Assembly (NCBI GenBank): GCA_009922885.1
Contig: RFUP01000037.1
Location: 1-11,742 of the forward strand
Length of the DNA: 11,742 bases
Reading direction: 5' to 3'
Source: Paracoccaceae bacterium
GTDB taxonomy: Bacteria > Pseudomonadota > Alphaproteobacteria > Rhodobacterales > Rhodobacteraceae
The notes beneath the pieces are model-generated. The model did not search any database, had not been told where the DNA came from, and saw nothing but the letters and a program-made list of their open reading frames with translations. Numbering within the stretch: the stretch's first letter is position 1; every line of letters starts with the position of its first letter. Shown piece by piece: positions 1-6,404 of this stretch. The translations under genes were made by a program, and so were the position numbers.

Positions 1-722
1 GCGGTGATCCGCCCCTGCCCGATGCCTTCGGTGATCGACCCGCCTTCGGATTTCAACTCGCCCGTGGTGTAGAAGGAGTGGAGGGCCGCGCCGAGCGGAT
101 CGGCAAGGCCGATCTTCACACCCTTGGGCTGGAGCGCCATGCCGACGCCTGCAAAGGTGCCACCCGAGCCAACGGCGCAGATGAAGCCATCCACTTTGCC
201 GTTCGTCTGCTGCCAGATTTCGGGGCCAGTGGTTTCGATATGGGCTTGGCGGTTGGCGGTGTTGTCAAACTGGTTGGCCCAGATCGCGCCATTCGGTTCG
301 GTTTCGGCAAGTTTCGCGGCCAGACGACCGGAATAGCGCACGTAGTTATTCGGGTTCTTATAGGGTGCGGCGGGCACTTCGACGAGTTCCGCGCCCGCAA
401 GGCGCAGCATGTCTTTCTTTTCCTGGCTCTGGGTTTCCGGGATCACGATCACGGTTCTGAAGCCCATAGAGGCCCCCACGAGCGCAAGCCCGATCCCAGT
501 ATTGCCCGCCGTGCCCTCAACGATGGTGCCCCCCGGCTTCAGAAGCCCTTTCGCCACGGCATCCTCGATGATGTAAAGCGCGGCGCGGTCTTTCACCGAC
601 TGGCCGGGGTTCATGAACTCGGCTTTGCCGAGGATCTCGCATCCGGTCAGCTCGGACGCTTTCCGCAAGCGGATGAGCGGAGTGTTACCGATGGCTGCGG
701 CAAGATCGCTGGCAATAAGCAT
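1..722 (-). CDS. cysK: Cysteine synthase A (O-acetylserine sulfhydrylase), 3' part missing
   Basis: PLP enzyme that makes cysteine from O-acetylserine and sulfide in the cytosol. The frame is open from an ATG at 722-720 to the left edge, giving 240 residues of a protein usually of about 310-345. The PLP lysine is K44 in NPGQSVKDR (38-46). The substrate-binding loop is GTAGNTG (70-76), and the glycine-rich phosphate loop is GSGGT (185-189). The variant loops EGTAGNTG and PETQSQEKK are those I associate with alphaproteobacterial CysK, not the EPTSGNTG/ETMS enterobacterial type. The start is supported by AAGGAA a few bases upstream. It lies 54 bp after trgB on the same strand. In R. sphaeroides, cysK next to trgAB contributes to tellurite resistance (known, from memory). 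A small palindrome lies in the gap before it. The C-terminus cannot be assessed. Confidence 0.93.
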   Translation of the reverse strand, partial: MLIASDLAAAIGNTPLIRLRKASELTGCEILGKAEFMNPGQSVKDRAALYIIEDAVAKGLLKPGGTIVEGTAGNTGIGLALVGASMGFRTVIVIPETQSQEKKDMLRLAGAELVEVPAAPYKNPNNYVRYSGRLAAKLAETEPNGAIWANQFDNTANRQAHIETTGPEIWQQTNGKVDGFICAVGSGGTFAGVGMALQPKGVKIGLADPLGAALHSFYTTGELKSEGGSITEGIGQGRIT

Positions 723-745
723 GATGGGTTCCTTCGCTATTCGTT

Positions 746-759
746 CCTACAGGTGTAGG
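746..759. promoter_or_regulatory. Palindrome upstream of cysK, candidate operator
   Basis: CCTACA-GG-TGTAGG is a perfect inverted repeat with 6-bp arms, placed 24-37 bp before the cysK start in the trgB-cysK gap. A weak minus-strand promoter (TTGAGT, 17 bp, TACACC) would put the dyad over the -10. It could bind a dimeric regulator controlling cysK separately from trgB, or form a small RNA hairpin (CCTAC/GTAGG). I do not recognise the motif as belonging to a named regulator. Confidence 0.35.
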
Positions 760-776
760 GCGGCGCGGGGGGGAAC

Positions 777-1895
777 TCAAGCGCGGGCGCGGAGGCTTTC
801 GCGATTGCGGGCAAACCAATGCCCCATCAATTGCAGCGGAGCGACGTTGATCCGGCCCGCATCGAGTGCGGCGATGAATTCGTGAGCCTGCATAAGGTGC
901 GAGCGGATGTTCTCGGATTCGGTTTCCACGCCGCCGATACCGACGATGCTGTCCGGCAGATCGGCCACGGCAAGGAACATGTGGTAAAAGCCTGTGCTAT
1001 CGCCGGGGCTGGCATATCCGCGCCCGATGAGGTGCAGCTCGGAGACCGAAAGGCGGGCTTCTTCAAGGGCTTCGCGGCGGGCGGTGTCTTCGGGGGTTTC
1101 GCCGCCGTCGATCATGCCCGCGATGGGTTCGAGGCACCACGGGAAGGCATCGCCGCGCACGTAGGGCCCTGAGCGGAATTGCTCGATCAATAGAACGCGA
1201 TCGCGCACCGGATCATAGGGCAGAACCAGTGCTGCATCCGCACCGACGAAGACCGCGCGGTCAATCGGATCGGAGAAATCGCCAGAGAACTTGCGGAATT
1301 TCAACGCGCGTTCTTCGAGGGCGAAGAATTTCGCATAGGGGCGGCGCGCGGCGAGTTCTTCGGTATCGCTGCGCGAAAGGCCGGACAGGCTGCAATCGGG
1401 GGCGGATTGTGCCAAGAGGCGGGCTTGGGCGCGGCTATCGAGCATGTGCCACGCGCGGGCTACCTCCTGCGGGGTGCGGGTGCCGAGATAGGAGAGCGCT
1501 TCCTGTGCGGCTTCGCGGGCGACGGGGCCGTAGGTTTGTTGCCAGCGCTCGAGCGACCAAGGCTGCCCCAGCGGATAAAGCCCCGGTTGCGGAAACCAGA
1601 CCTGCGCGGAGGCAGGGCCTTCGGCGGTTTCAACGGTGACGGTACGAAGATCGTAGCCGAAGCCGCCTTCGTAGAACGCGAGGCGCTCCAGATCGGAGGA
1701 CGAGAGGTTTTCTGCAAGGAAGCCTTCGGCAGTGCTGCCCGCTTCGGCGAGAATTTGCGGGAACGGTTCGGCACCGGCATGACACACCCGATGCCCGGAA
1801 AGGGTTGCCGCGCGTAAAGAGGCGTTTTCGTGCCCGAGCACGATGGCGAGAAGCGCAGGATCACGCAGAGTGCCGTAGAAGAATTGGTTGGTCAT
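777..1895 (-). CDS. trgB: TrgB: gamma-glutamylcyclotransferase-like domain fused to a Nudix ADP-ribose pyrophosphatase domain
   Basis: 372-residue two-domain cytosolic protein. Residues 1 to about 125 are an AIG2/GGCT-like fold: FYGTLRD (6-12) is the usual N-terminal signature, and E76 in AFYEGGFGY is the likely acid residue. After a helical linker (about 126-185), residues 186-365 are a Nudix hydrolase of the ADP-ribose pyrophosphatase type. The Nudix box is G260...E266...R274-E275...E278-E279. The glycine normally three positions before the end of the box is R281, a mild deviation that leaves the metal-binding glutamates intact. It starts 3 bp after the trgA stop (TGA ACC ATG), so the two are almost certainly cotranscribed. 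TrgB of R. sphaeroides was defined genetically as a tellurite-resistance protein. The biochemical link, whether ADP-ribose or gamma-glutamyl/glutathione turnover, is not known to me. Confidence 0.9.
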   Translation of the reverse strand: MTNQFFYGTLRDPALLAIVLGHENASLRAATLSGHRVCHAGAEPFPQILAEAGSTAEGFLAENLSSSDLERLAFYEGGFGYDLRTVTVETAEGPASAQVWFPQPGLYPLGQPWSLERWQQTYGPVAREAAQEALSYLGTRTPQEVARAWHMLDSRAQARLLAQSAPDCSLSGLSRSDTEELAARRPYAKFFALEERALKFRKFSGDFSDPIDRAVFVGADAALVLPYDPVRDRVLLIEQFRSGPYVRGDAFPWCLEPIAGMIDGGETPEDTARREALEEARLSVSELHLIGRGYASPGDSTGFYHMFLAVADLPDSIVGIGGVETESENIRSHLMQAHEFIAALDAGRINVAPLQLMGHWFARNRESLRARA

Positions 1896-1898
1896 GGT

Positions 1899-2345
1899 TC
1901 AGCGCCAGTTCCGCGCTGCAAATTCGGACAAGAGCCCTGCGATTGCCCCACCGAGGATCAGCGCACCAGCCGCGGGTGGGTGCCAGAGCATGAGAAGGCC
2001 CCATTCCAGCGCTTGGTTCAGCATGTCGAGAATGGCTTCCATCGGCCCGTCAAAGCGGCGGCCAAGCGACAGGTAGAAGCTTTGCCGTGCGGCTTGCACG
2101 AGAAGACCCCAAAACGCCAATGCCGCCACACCGGAGAGGCCAGCGCCGAGCGAATAGCTCGCGCCCTGCCCTGCACGCGGACCAACGATGATCCAGCCGC
2201 ACAGCAGCCCCAAGACGGCGTTCACCAAGGAGAACATACCAAACACCGTGTCTTCGGGGAGAAGCGGCTTCACGGCCTCGGACGTGACATAACCTGTTGC
2301 CGCCAGAACGAGTGCGGCAACCAGTTTCGCGGCGGTAGGATACAT
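1899..2345 (-). CDS. trgA: TrgA, small integral membrane protein of the tellurite-resistance locus
   Basis: 148-residue hydrophobic protein. Likely membrane spans are about residues 6-22, 33-53, 66-86 and 120-140. A short amphipathic, arginine-containing stretch (about 88-110) lies between the third and fourth. The ATG at 2345-2343 is preferred over the TTG one codon upstream because it overlaps the cfa stop as TGATG, a typical translational-coupling arrangement, with an AAGG about 10 bases upstream. It is followed 3 bp later by trgB. The family assignment rests on size, topology and the cfa-trgA-trgB-cysK order known from R. sphaeroides, where trgAB raise tellurite resistance. The molecular function is unknown: no transporter or redox motif is visible. 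Confidence 0.82.
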   Translation of the reverse strand: MYPTAAKLVAALVLAATGYVTSEAVKPLLPEDTVFGMFSLVNAVLGLLCGWIIVGPRAGQGASYSLGAGLSGVAALAFWGLLVQAARQSFYLSLGRRFDGPMEAILDMLNQALEWGLLMLWHPPAAGALILGGAIAGLLSEFAARNWR

Positions 2346-3553
2346 CAAGCGGGCCTTGTCACGGTAATTTGCGTTACATCACAGTTTCCGCTGTGGAAGG
2401 TCGCAGCGCAAGAGGTGAGATAGAAGTTCCACATCAGGCGGAAGCGTTCGTCGAAGCCGAGCGCGGAAATCCGGTCCCATTTCGCGTTGAACGTATCGTG
2501 CCACATGCGAAGCGTTCGCGAGTAGCTTTCGCCGAATTCGATAGAGCGGGTGACTTGAAGCCCAGCCTTCAGCACTTCGGCCTGAAGCGCCTTCGGGGAG
2601 GGCAGCATACCGCCGGGGAAGATGTATTTCTGGATGAAATCGACGCCGCGTTTGTAAACCTCCCAACGGCGGTCTTGCACGGTGATGATCTGCAAAGTCG
2701 CGCTCTTGCCGGGTTTGAGGCGCTCACGCAGGGCATCGAAATAGACGGGCCAGTATTTCTCACCAACGGCTTCGAACATCTCGATGGAGGCGATACCGTC
2801 ATAGAGGCCCGTTTCATCGCGGTAGTCTTGCAGCTTGATCGCTACCAGATCAGAAAGCCCTGCCTTTTCTATACGTTCCACGGCATACTTAAACTGCTCT
2901 TCGGAGATGGTGAGGCATGTCAACCGCAGGCCGCGTTTCTTTGCGGCATATTCTGCAAAGCCGCCCCAGCCGCAGCCGATCTCAAGGATATGGTCGCCGG
3001 GCTGTGCCCCCATCTGATCCACCATGGAGGCGTATTTCGCTTCTTGCGCCGCCTCCAGACTGTTTTGTCCGGGCTCGAACAATGCAGAGGAATAGGTCAT
3101 GCTTTCGTCCAGCCAGTGACCGTAGAATTCATTGCCGAGGTCATAGTGGTAAGAGATGTTCTTTTTCGCTTGCGCCTTAGTGTTGCGCTGTAGCCAGAAA
3201 CGCAGCTTCTCATAGGCGCGCACGAGGCCCATGCCGGGGAAGCCATCATAGAGCTCATCGTTGTCGGCATGGACGAGATCGAGGAAGCCTTGCAGGTCGG
3301 GGGTAGACCACCAGCCCTCCATATAGGCCTCACAAAAGCCGAGGTCGCCTTCACGGATCAGGCGAGCGAAGGTATCAGGGTTATGGATTTCTAGAACCGC
3401 CACATAACCCGTTTCCTTGCCCTTGGCGCGAAACACCCGACCATCGGGCAATGCGAAATCAAGCTGGCCCGTTTGCATGCGCGACGCGACATCGAACACT
3501 TGGGAAAAATAGCGCGGCAGGTCCTTCTGACCCTGCGTCGTTGTTAAAATCAT
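2345..3553 (-). CDS. cfa: Cyclopropane-fatty-acyl-phospholipid synthase family SAM methyltransferase (Cfa/UfaM-like)
   Basis: 402-residue enzyme of the Cfa class, which transfers a methylene or methyl group from SAM to the double bond of unsaturated acyl chains in membrane phospholipid. Residues 1-125 form the N-terminal domain. HYDLGNEFY (136-144), WLDESMTYS (147-155), the SAM-binding EIGCGWGG (191-198), LQDYRD (241-246), FEAVG (260-264) and YIFPGG (310-315) are diagnostic. Compared from memory with E. coli Cfa, E261 and Y344 match the catalytic Glu239 and Tyr317. Cys139 corresponds to S156, and His266 falls at about I289, so bicarbonate chemistry may be altered and the product may not be a cyclopropane. 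The ATG at 3553 has a strong AGGGGG site 5-6 bases upstream. A TTG 20 codons earlier is unlikely. It lies 56 bp after phr, a gap with a short GCGGC-AAA-GCCGC hairpin (3576-3588), and its stop overlaps trgA. Confidence 0.9.
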   Translation of the reverse strand: MILTTTQGQKDLPRYFSQVFDVASRMQTGQLDFALPDGRVFRAKGKETGYVAVLEIHNPDTFARLIREGDLGFCEAYMEGWWSTPDLQGFLDLVHADNDELYDGFPGMGLVRAYEKLRFWLQRNTKAQAKKNISYHYDLGNEFYGHWLDESMTYSSALFEPGQNSLEAAQEAKYASMVDQMGAQPGDHILEIGCGWGGFAEYAAKKRGLRLTCLTISEEQFKYAVERIEKAGLSDLVAIKLQDYRDETGLYDGIASIEMFEAVGEKYWPVYFDALRERLKPGKSATLQIITVQDRRWEVYKRGVDFIQKYIFPGGMLPSPKALQAEVLKAGLQVTRSIEFGESYSRTLRMWHDTFNAKWDRISALGFDERFRLMWNFYLTSCAATFHSGNCDVTQITVTRPA

Positions 3554-3575
3554 GGTGCCCCCCTGAGGACGTTCG

Positions 3576-3588
3576 GCGGCTTTGCCGC
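3576..3588. repeat. Short hairpin in the phr-cfa gap
   Basis: GCGGC-TTT-GCCGC (5-bp GC-only stem, 3-base loop) lies in the 56-bp gap between phr and cfa, about 23 bp upstream of the cfa ATG. There is no T-run, so it is not a convincing terminator. An RNA-processing or stability element within the operon transcript is possible. Confidence 0.35.
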
Positions 3589-3609
3589 TCGCATTTACAA
3601 AAATTTTAG

Positions 3610-5025
3610 TCAAAACCCGCGATTTTCATAGGCTGAAAGTGCACGCAAACGGCCAGCCTCCGAGGTAACGATGGGTTTCGGGAGAGGATCGGATGGTGAA
3701 AGTGGCCAAGAGAGCGGGATCGCATCGTAAAAGGCGAGCGCCGTTTCGGACGGTGCGCGACGCCCCTCGGCGAGCCATTTGGCGGGATAATGCCCCCTTG
3801 GATCGAACTTTTCCAACTGTGTGACCGGGTTGAAAACGCGGAAATAGGGCGCCGCATCCGGGCCGGAGCCTGCAGCCCATTGCCAACCCATGGCATTGGC
3901 GGCGGGATCCCAATCGATCAGGCAATCGTCGAACCATTGAAGGCCGATTTTCCAATGGGTTAGCAGGTGTTTCGTCAGGTAGGACGCGACGATCATACGG
4001 CCGCGATTGTGCATCCGGCCTGTAACGTAAAGCTCGCGCATCGCGGCGTCGACGAAAGGAATGCCCGTGCGACCCTGCTTCCATGCCAGCACATGCGGAT
4101 GCTCGGGATCGGAGTTCCACGGAAACTTGTCCCAGTCGGGTTTCCAGTTCTCTGACAGGATATGCGGCGTGTGGTGCATGAGGTGATAGGAGAACTCGCG
4201 CCAGACCAGTTCCTTCAGGAAGGTTTCAGCGCCTTGTTTGCCTTCCTCACGGGCGCGCATGGCGGCGTGCCAGCATTGATGCGGGCTGATTTCGCCCAAC
4301 GAGAGGTTTTCCGAAAGGCAGGAAGTGCCGTCGACAGAGGGCAGATCACGGGCATCCGCATAACGCGCGATTCCGTTTTCGATGAAGGATGCGAGGCGGG
4401 TTTGGGCGGCGGCTTCCCCGGTTTGGGCAAATCGCCCGACGACCGCCGCACCGCGCCGCATGGCCGCTCCGAGCGCCCAATCGGCAAGCGCTTCGCTTTC
4501 GGGCCAGTGATCCGGTGCAGGAATTTTCGAGGGCGCAGGCAGTGGCGCTTCAACGTGCCGCCCGCGCACCGAGTTCCAAAACGGGGTGTAAACCTTGAAG
4601 GGCGTGCCGGTTTTGGTTTGCACATCCCAAGGCTCGAACATCAGGTGGCCACCGAAGGAGCGAGCCTCCAGCCCACGGCCTTTCAGGGAGGCCTTGATCG
4701 CACTGTCGCGCGCCACGCTTTGGGCATCATAGCCGCGGGTCCAGTAGACCGCCGTGGCGCCCGTTTTTGCAATGAGCGCGTCGAGCGCAGTTTGGGCCTC
4801 GCCGGAGCGGAAAATCAGGCGGCTGCCGTGGTCTTGGAGCGATTTTTCGAGCACCTCCAAGCCCAGGCCAAGCCGGAACTTCGGCGCGGCTGCCTGTTCG
4901 TCAACTAGGCCATCGCGGATGAAAACCGGAATGACCGGTCCGCCGCGCGCAATGGCAGCGGTGAGGGCCGGATGGTCGGACAGACGCAGATCACGGCGAA
5001 GCCAGAGGAGTGTGGGGCCAGACAT
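3610..5025 (-). CDS. phrA: Deoxyribodipyrimidine photolyase (class I CPD photolyase, PhrA-like)
   Basis: 471-residue flavoprotein that reverses UV-induced cyclobutane pyrimidine dimers using blue light. Residues 1 to about 130 are the antenna-binding Rossmann-like domain beginning LLWLRRDLRLSDHPAL. The C-terminal FAD domain runs from about 205 to 460. FLKELVWREFSYHLMHH (269-285), GIPFVDAAMREL (321-332), GRMHNRGRMIVASYLTKHLL (336-355) and WQWAAGSGPDAAPYFRVFNP (381-400) form the FAD and lesion pocket and hold tryptophans for electron transfer. The length is typical of the class. The ATG at 5025 follows GAGGGA. A TGATCC-N18-TAAGC promoter lies directly upstream, making this the first gene of the phr-cfa-trgA-trgB group. 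In R. sphaeroides phrA is under RpoE control (known, from memory). A cryptochrome-like role cannot be excluded, but the sequence reads as a CPD photolyase. Confidence 0.94.
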   Translation of the reverse strand: MSGPTLLWLRRDLRLSDHPALTAAIARGGPVIPVFIRDGLVDEQAAAPKFRLGLGLEVLEKSLQDHGSRLIFRSGEAQTALDALIAKTGATAVYWTRGYDAQSVARDSAIKASLKGRGLEARSFGGHLMFEPWDVQTKTGTPFKVYTPFWNSVRGRHVEAPLPAPSKIPAPDHWPESEALADWALGAAMRRGAAVVGRFAQTGEAAAQTRLASFIENGIARYADARDLPSVDGTSCLSENLSLGEISPHQCWHAAMRAREEGKQGAETFLKELVWREFSYHLMHHTPHILSENWKPDWDKFPWNSDPEHPHVLAWKQGRTGIPFVDAAMRELYVTGRMHNRGRMIVASYLTKHLLTHWKIGLQWFDDCLIDWDPAANAMGWQWAAGSGPDAAPYFRVFNPVTQLEKFDPRGHYPAKWLAEGRRAPSETALAFYDAIPLSWPLSPSDPLPKPIVTSEAGRLRALSAYENRGF

Positions 5026-5028
5026 TAT

Positions 5029-5062
5029 TCCCTCGTTTTAGATGCTTACGCAGCACGAGGGA
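5029..5062. repeat. 8-bp inverted repeat bracketing the phr -10 element
   Basis: TCCCTCGT (5029-5036) and ACGAGGGA (5055-5062) are perfect 8-bp inverted arms separated by 18 bp. One arm lies in the -35/-10 spacer and the other contains the phr Shine-Dalgarno sequence. The upstream arm is not transcribed from the predicted start, so a DNA-level dyad is more likely than an RNA hairpin. Chance pairs of this size are expected a few times per 10 kb, so only the position makes it notable. Confidence 0.4.
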
Positions 5063-5072
5063 GATCGGATCA
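5044..5072 (-). promoter_or_regulatory. Sigma-E (RpoE/ChrR-type) promoter for phr-cfa-trgAB
   Basis: Read on the minus strand, TGATCC (5072-5067) is followed by exactly 18 bases and then TAAGC (5048-5044). This matches the R. sphaeroides RpoE consensus as I recall it (TGATCC, 18-bp spacer, TAAGA-like). The predicted start is near 5037, about 12 bases before the phr ATG, leaving room for only the ribosome binding site. The first three bases of the -35 are the TGA stop codon of the upstream aminotransferase gene. The singlet-oxygen link is inferred from the match. Confidence 0.75.
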
Positions 5073-6293
5073 TAAAATGCTATCAAGGGCTTGGATCAGT
5101 GCGTCCACTTCCGCTTTCGAGGTGTAATGCACGAAAGAAAGCCGCAAGACACCGCGATTGGCATTAACCCCCTGCCCTTCGAGCGCGCGCACGGCGTAGA
5201 AATCGCCCGCACCGGCGTTGATGCCCTTGGCCGCCAACGCCACGGCGACGGCTTCGGGATCGCGGCCCAGATCGAGCGCCACGGTTGGTGCTTTGATTGC
5301 GGCATCACGCGGGCCGAGCATGCGCAGATCGTTGCGGGTGCCGAGGTAATCCAGGAGAGGCTGCAAGAGTTCGGTTTCATGGGCGCGCATCAGGTCGTGC
5401 ACGCCTTCCATGCGCTGAGAGGCCGCGCCTGTAATGCCGTGATGGGCGGCGAGCGCGTCGAAATAATCGGCCATGCCCGCCGAGGCGGCCACCTGCGCGT
5501 GATCGGGGCCTGCGGGGGTGAAACGTTTGTAGAGCGAGCCTGCGTTGAAGTAATGGCCCTGGTTCGGGAGCAACTCGCCCAAGGTGCGGCGGATCACCAT
5601 GATGCCTTGATGCGGCCCATAGGTTTTATAGGCGGAGAAAAGGTAGATGTCGGGGCCCATGAGACCCACATTCGGCAGGCCATGGGGCGCGTAGCTCACG
5701 CCATCCACGCAGACGAAAGCGCCAGCGGCGTGCGCGAGCGCGGTGATCTCGGTGACGGGATTGATCTCGCCCACCACATTCGAGCAATGCGGGAAGCAAA
5801 CGAGGCGGACGTTCTCGTCGAGGAGGGTTTCAAGGTCTTCGGGGTTCAGGTGCCCGGTTTGCGGATCGATCCGCCATTCGCGCACCTCGATCCCCTCTTC
5901 GGCCAAGCGCCGCCACGGGCCGGTGTTGGCTTCGTGATCTTGATTGGTGACGATGATCGCCTCGCCGGGCTTCATCAGTTTGCGGAACGCTTGCGCCAGA
6001 ACATAGGTATTTTGCGTGGTAGACGGGCCGAAAGAAAGCTCGTCGGTTTCCACACCCATCAGCGCCGCCAGACGAGAACGGGCTTCGTCCATCTCTTCGC
6101 CGCCCAAGCGCGAGGCTTCATAGGGGGCGTAGGGCTGAACTTTGCGTTCGGTGTAGAAGCGGAAGAGCCGCTCGATCACGGGTTTGCAGGTGTAAGAACC
6201 GCCTGCATTTTCGAAAAAGGCCTGACCGGCCAGAGCCTCTTGCGCGAAAGCGGGAAATTGGGCGCGGACGAAAGACAGGTCTAACTTCGACAT
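5070..6293 (-). CDS. Class V aminotransferase, cysteine desulfurase-like protein (TIGR01976-like), atypical active site
   Basis: 407-residue PLP enzyme of the fold that includes SufS/NifS desulfurases and selenocysteine lyases. H120 in NQDHEAN should stack on PLP, D197 in VDGVSYAPH should pair with the pyridine nitrogen, and K223 in FSAYKTYGPHQG is the Schiff-base lysine. The segment where SufS has its catalytic cysteine (HHCAQP-like loop) reads INAGAGDFYAVRALEGQG (365-382) and has no cysteine. The cysteines are C36, C166, C170 and C195, all outside it. It resembles the TIGR01976 'cysteine desulfurase-like' group, whose reaction I cannot state. The start has AGGAA upstream. The stop codon overlaps the phr promoter. 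A 111-bp gap separates it from dmdA upstream, so it may belong to that transcript or have its own promoter. I found none that is convincing. Confidence 0.85.
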   Translation of the reverse strand: MSKLDLSFVRAQFPAFAQEALAGQAFFENAGGSYTCKPVIERLFRFYTERKVQPYAPYEASRLGGEEMDEARSRLAALMGVETDELSFGPSTTQNTYVLAQAFRKLMKPGEAIIVTNQDHEANTGPWRRLAEEGIEVREWRIDPQTGHLNPEDLETLLDENVRLVCFPHCSNVVGEINPVTEITALAHAAGAFVCVDGVSYAPHGLPNVGLMGPDIYLFSAYKTYGPHQGIMVIRRTLGELLPNQGHYFNAGSLYKRFTPAGPDHAQVAASAGMADYFDALAAHHGITGAASQRMEGVHDLMRAHETELLQPLLDYLGTRNDLRMLGPRDAAIKAPTVALDLGRDPEAVAVALAAKGINAGAGDFYAVRALEGQGVNANRGVLRLSFVHYTSKAEVDALIQALDSIL

Positions 6294-6354
6294 GGGGTTC
6301 CTGATCGGTGGCGTTTCGTGAGTGTGCTCATCGTGCGCCAGCTTTCAGGTTGGT

Positions 6355-6393
6355 GCAAGCGCTATGCAAAACAAAGTCTTGCACGGCGCTTGC
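6355..6393. repeat. Nested inverted repeat between dmdA and the aminotransferase gene, possible terminator or operator
   Basis: GCAAGCGC (6355-6362) and GCGCTTGC (6386-6393) are perfect 8-bp arms. Inside them, TGCAA (6365-6369) and TTGCA (6379-6383) pair further across a 2x2 internal mismatch, giving a stem of about 13 bp with a 9-base loop. It starts 12 bp after the dmdA stop. On the minus (transcribed) strand an A-run precedes the hairpin but no T-run follows, so it is a poor intrinsic terminator for dmdA. It could be an attenuator, an RNA 3' end or a protein site. Confidence 0.5.
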
Positions 6394-6404
6394 TGTTTTT
6401 TGGC

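Noticed and set aside
78..758. Plus-strand 226-codon frame at the left edge
   Set aside because: Antisense to cysK, whose PLP motifs are unmistakable on the minus strand.
2369..3193. Plus-strand 274-codon frame inside cfa
   Set aside because: Antisense to the SAM-binding and catalytic segments of cfa; a shadow.
2345..3613. TTG start for cfa 20 codons upstream
   Set aside because: No ribosome site, and it overlaps the phr stop. The ATG at 3553 has a strong AGGGGG site and gives a normal N-terminus.
4162..4908. Plus-strand 248-codon frame inside phr
   Set aside because: Antisense to conserved photolyase motifs, with no ribosome site or recognisable domain.
5091..6284. Long plus-strand reading frame (397 codons) antisense to the aminotransferase gene
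   Set aside because: It mirrors the codon structure of a clear PLP enzyme on the other strand, and the translation is arginine/histidine/glycine-rich with no family motif. It is a GC-rich shadow.
6386..6400. Plus-strand intrinsic terminator (GCGCTTGC followed by a T-run)
   Set aside because: The hairpin and T-run are on the plus strand, but no plus-strand gene precedes them in the window, so they have nothing evident to terminate.
6294..6404. SAM-II or other riboswitch in the gap upstream of the aminotransferase gene
   Set aside because: The conserved SAM-II core is not seen. Only the inverted repeat stands out.
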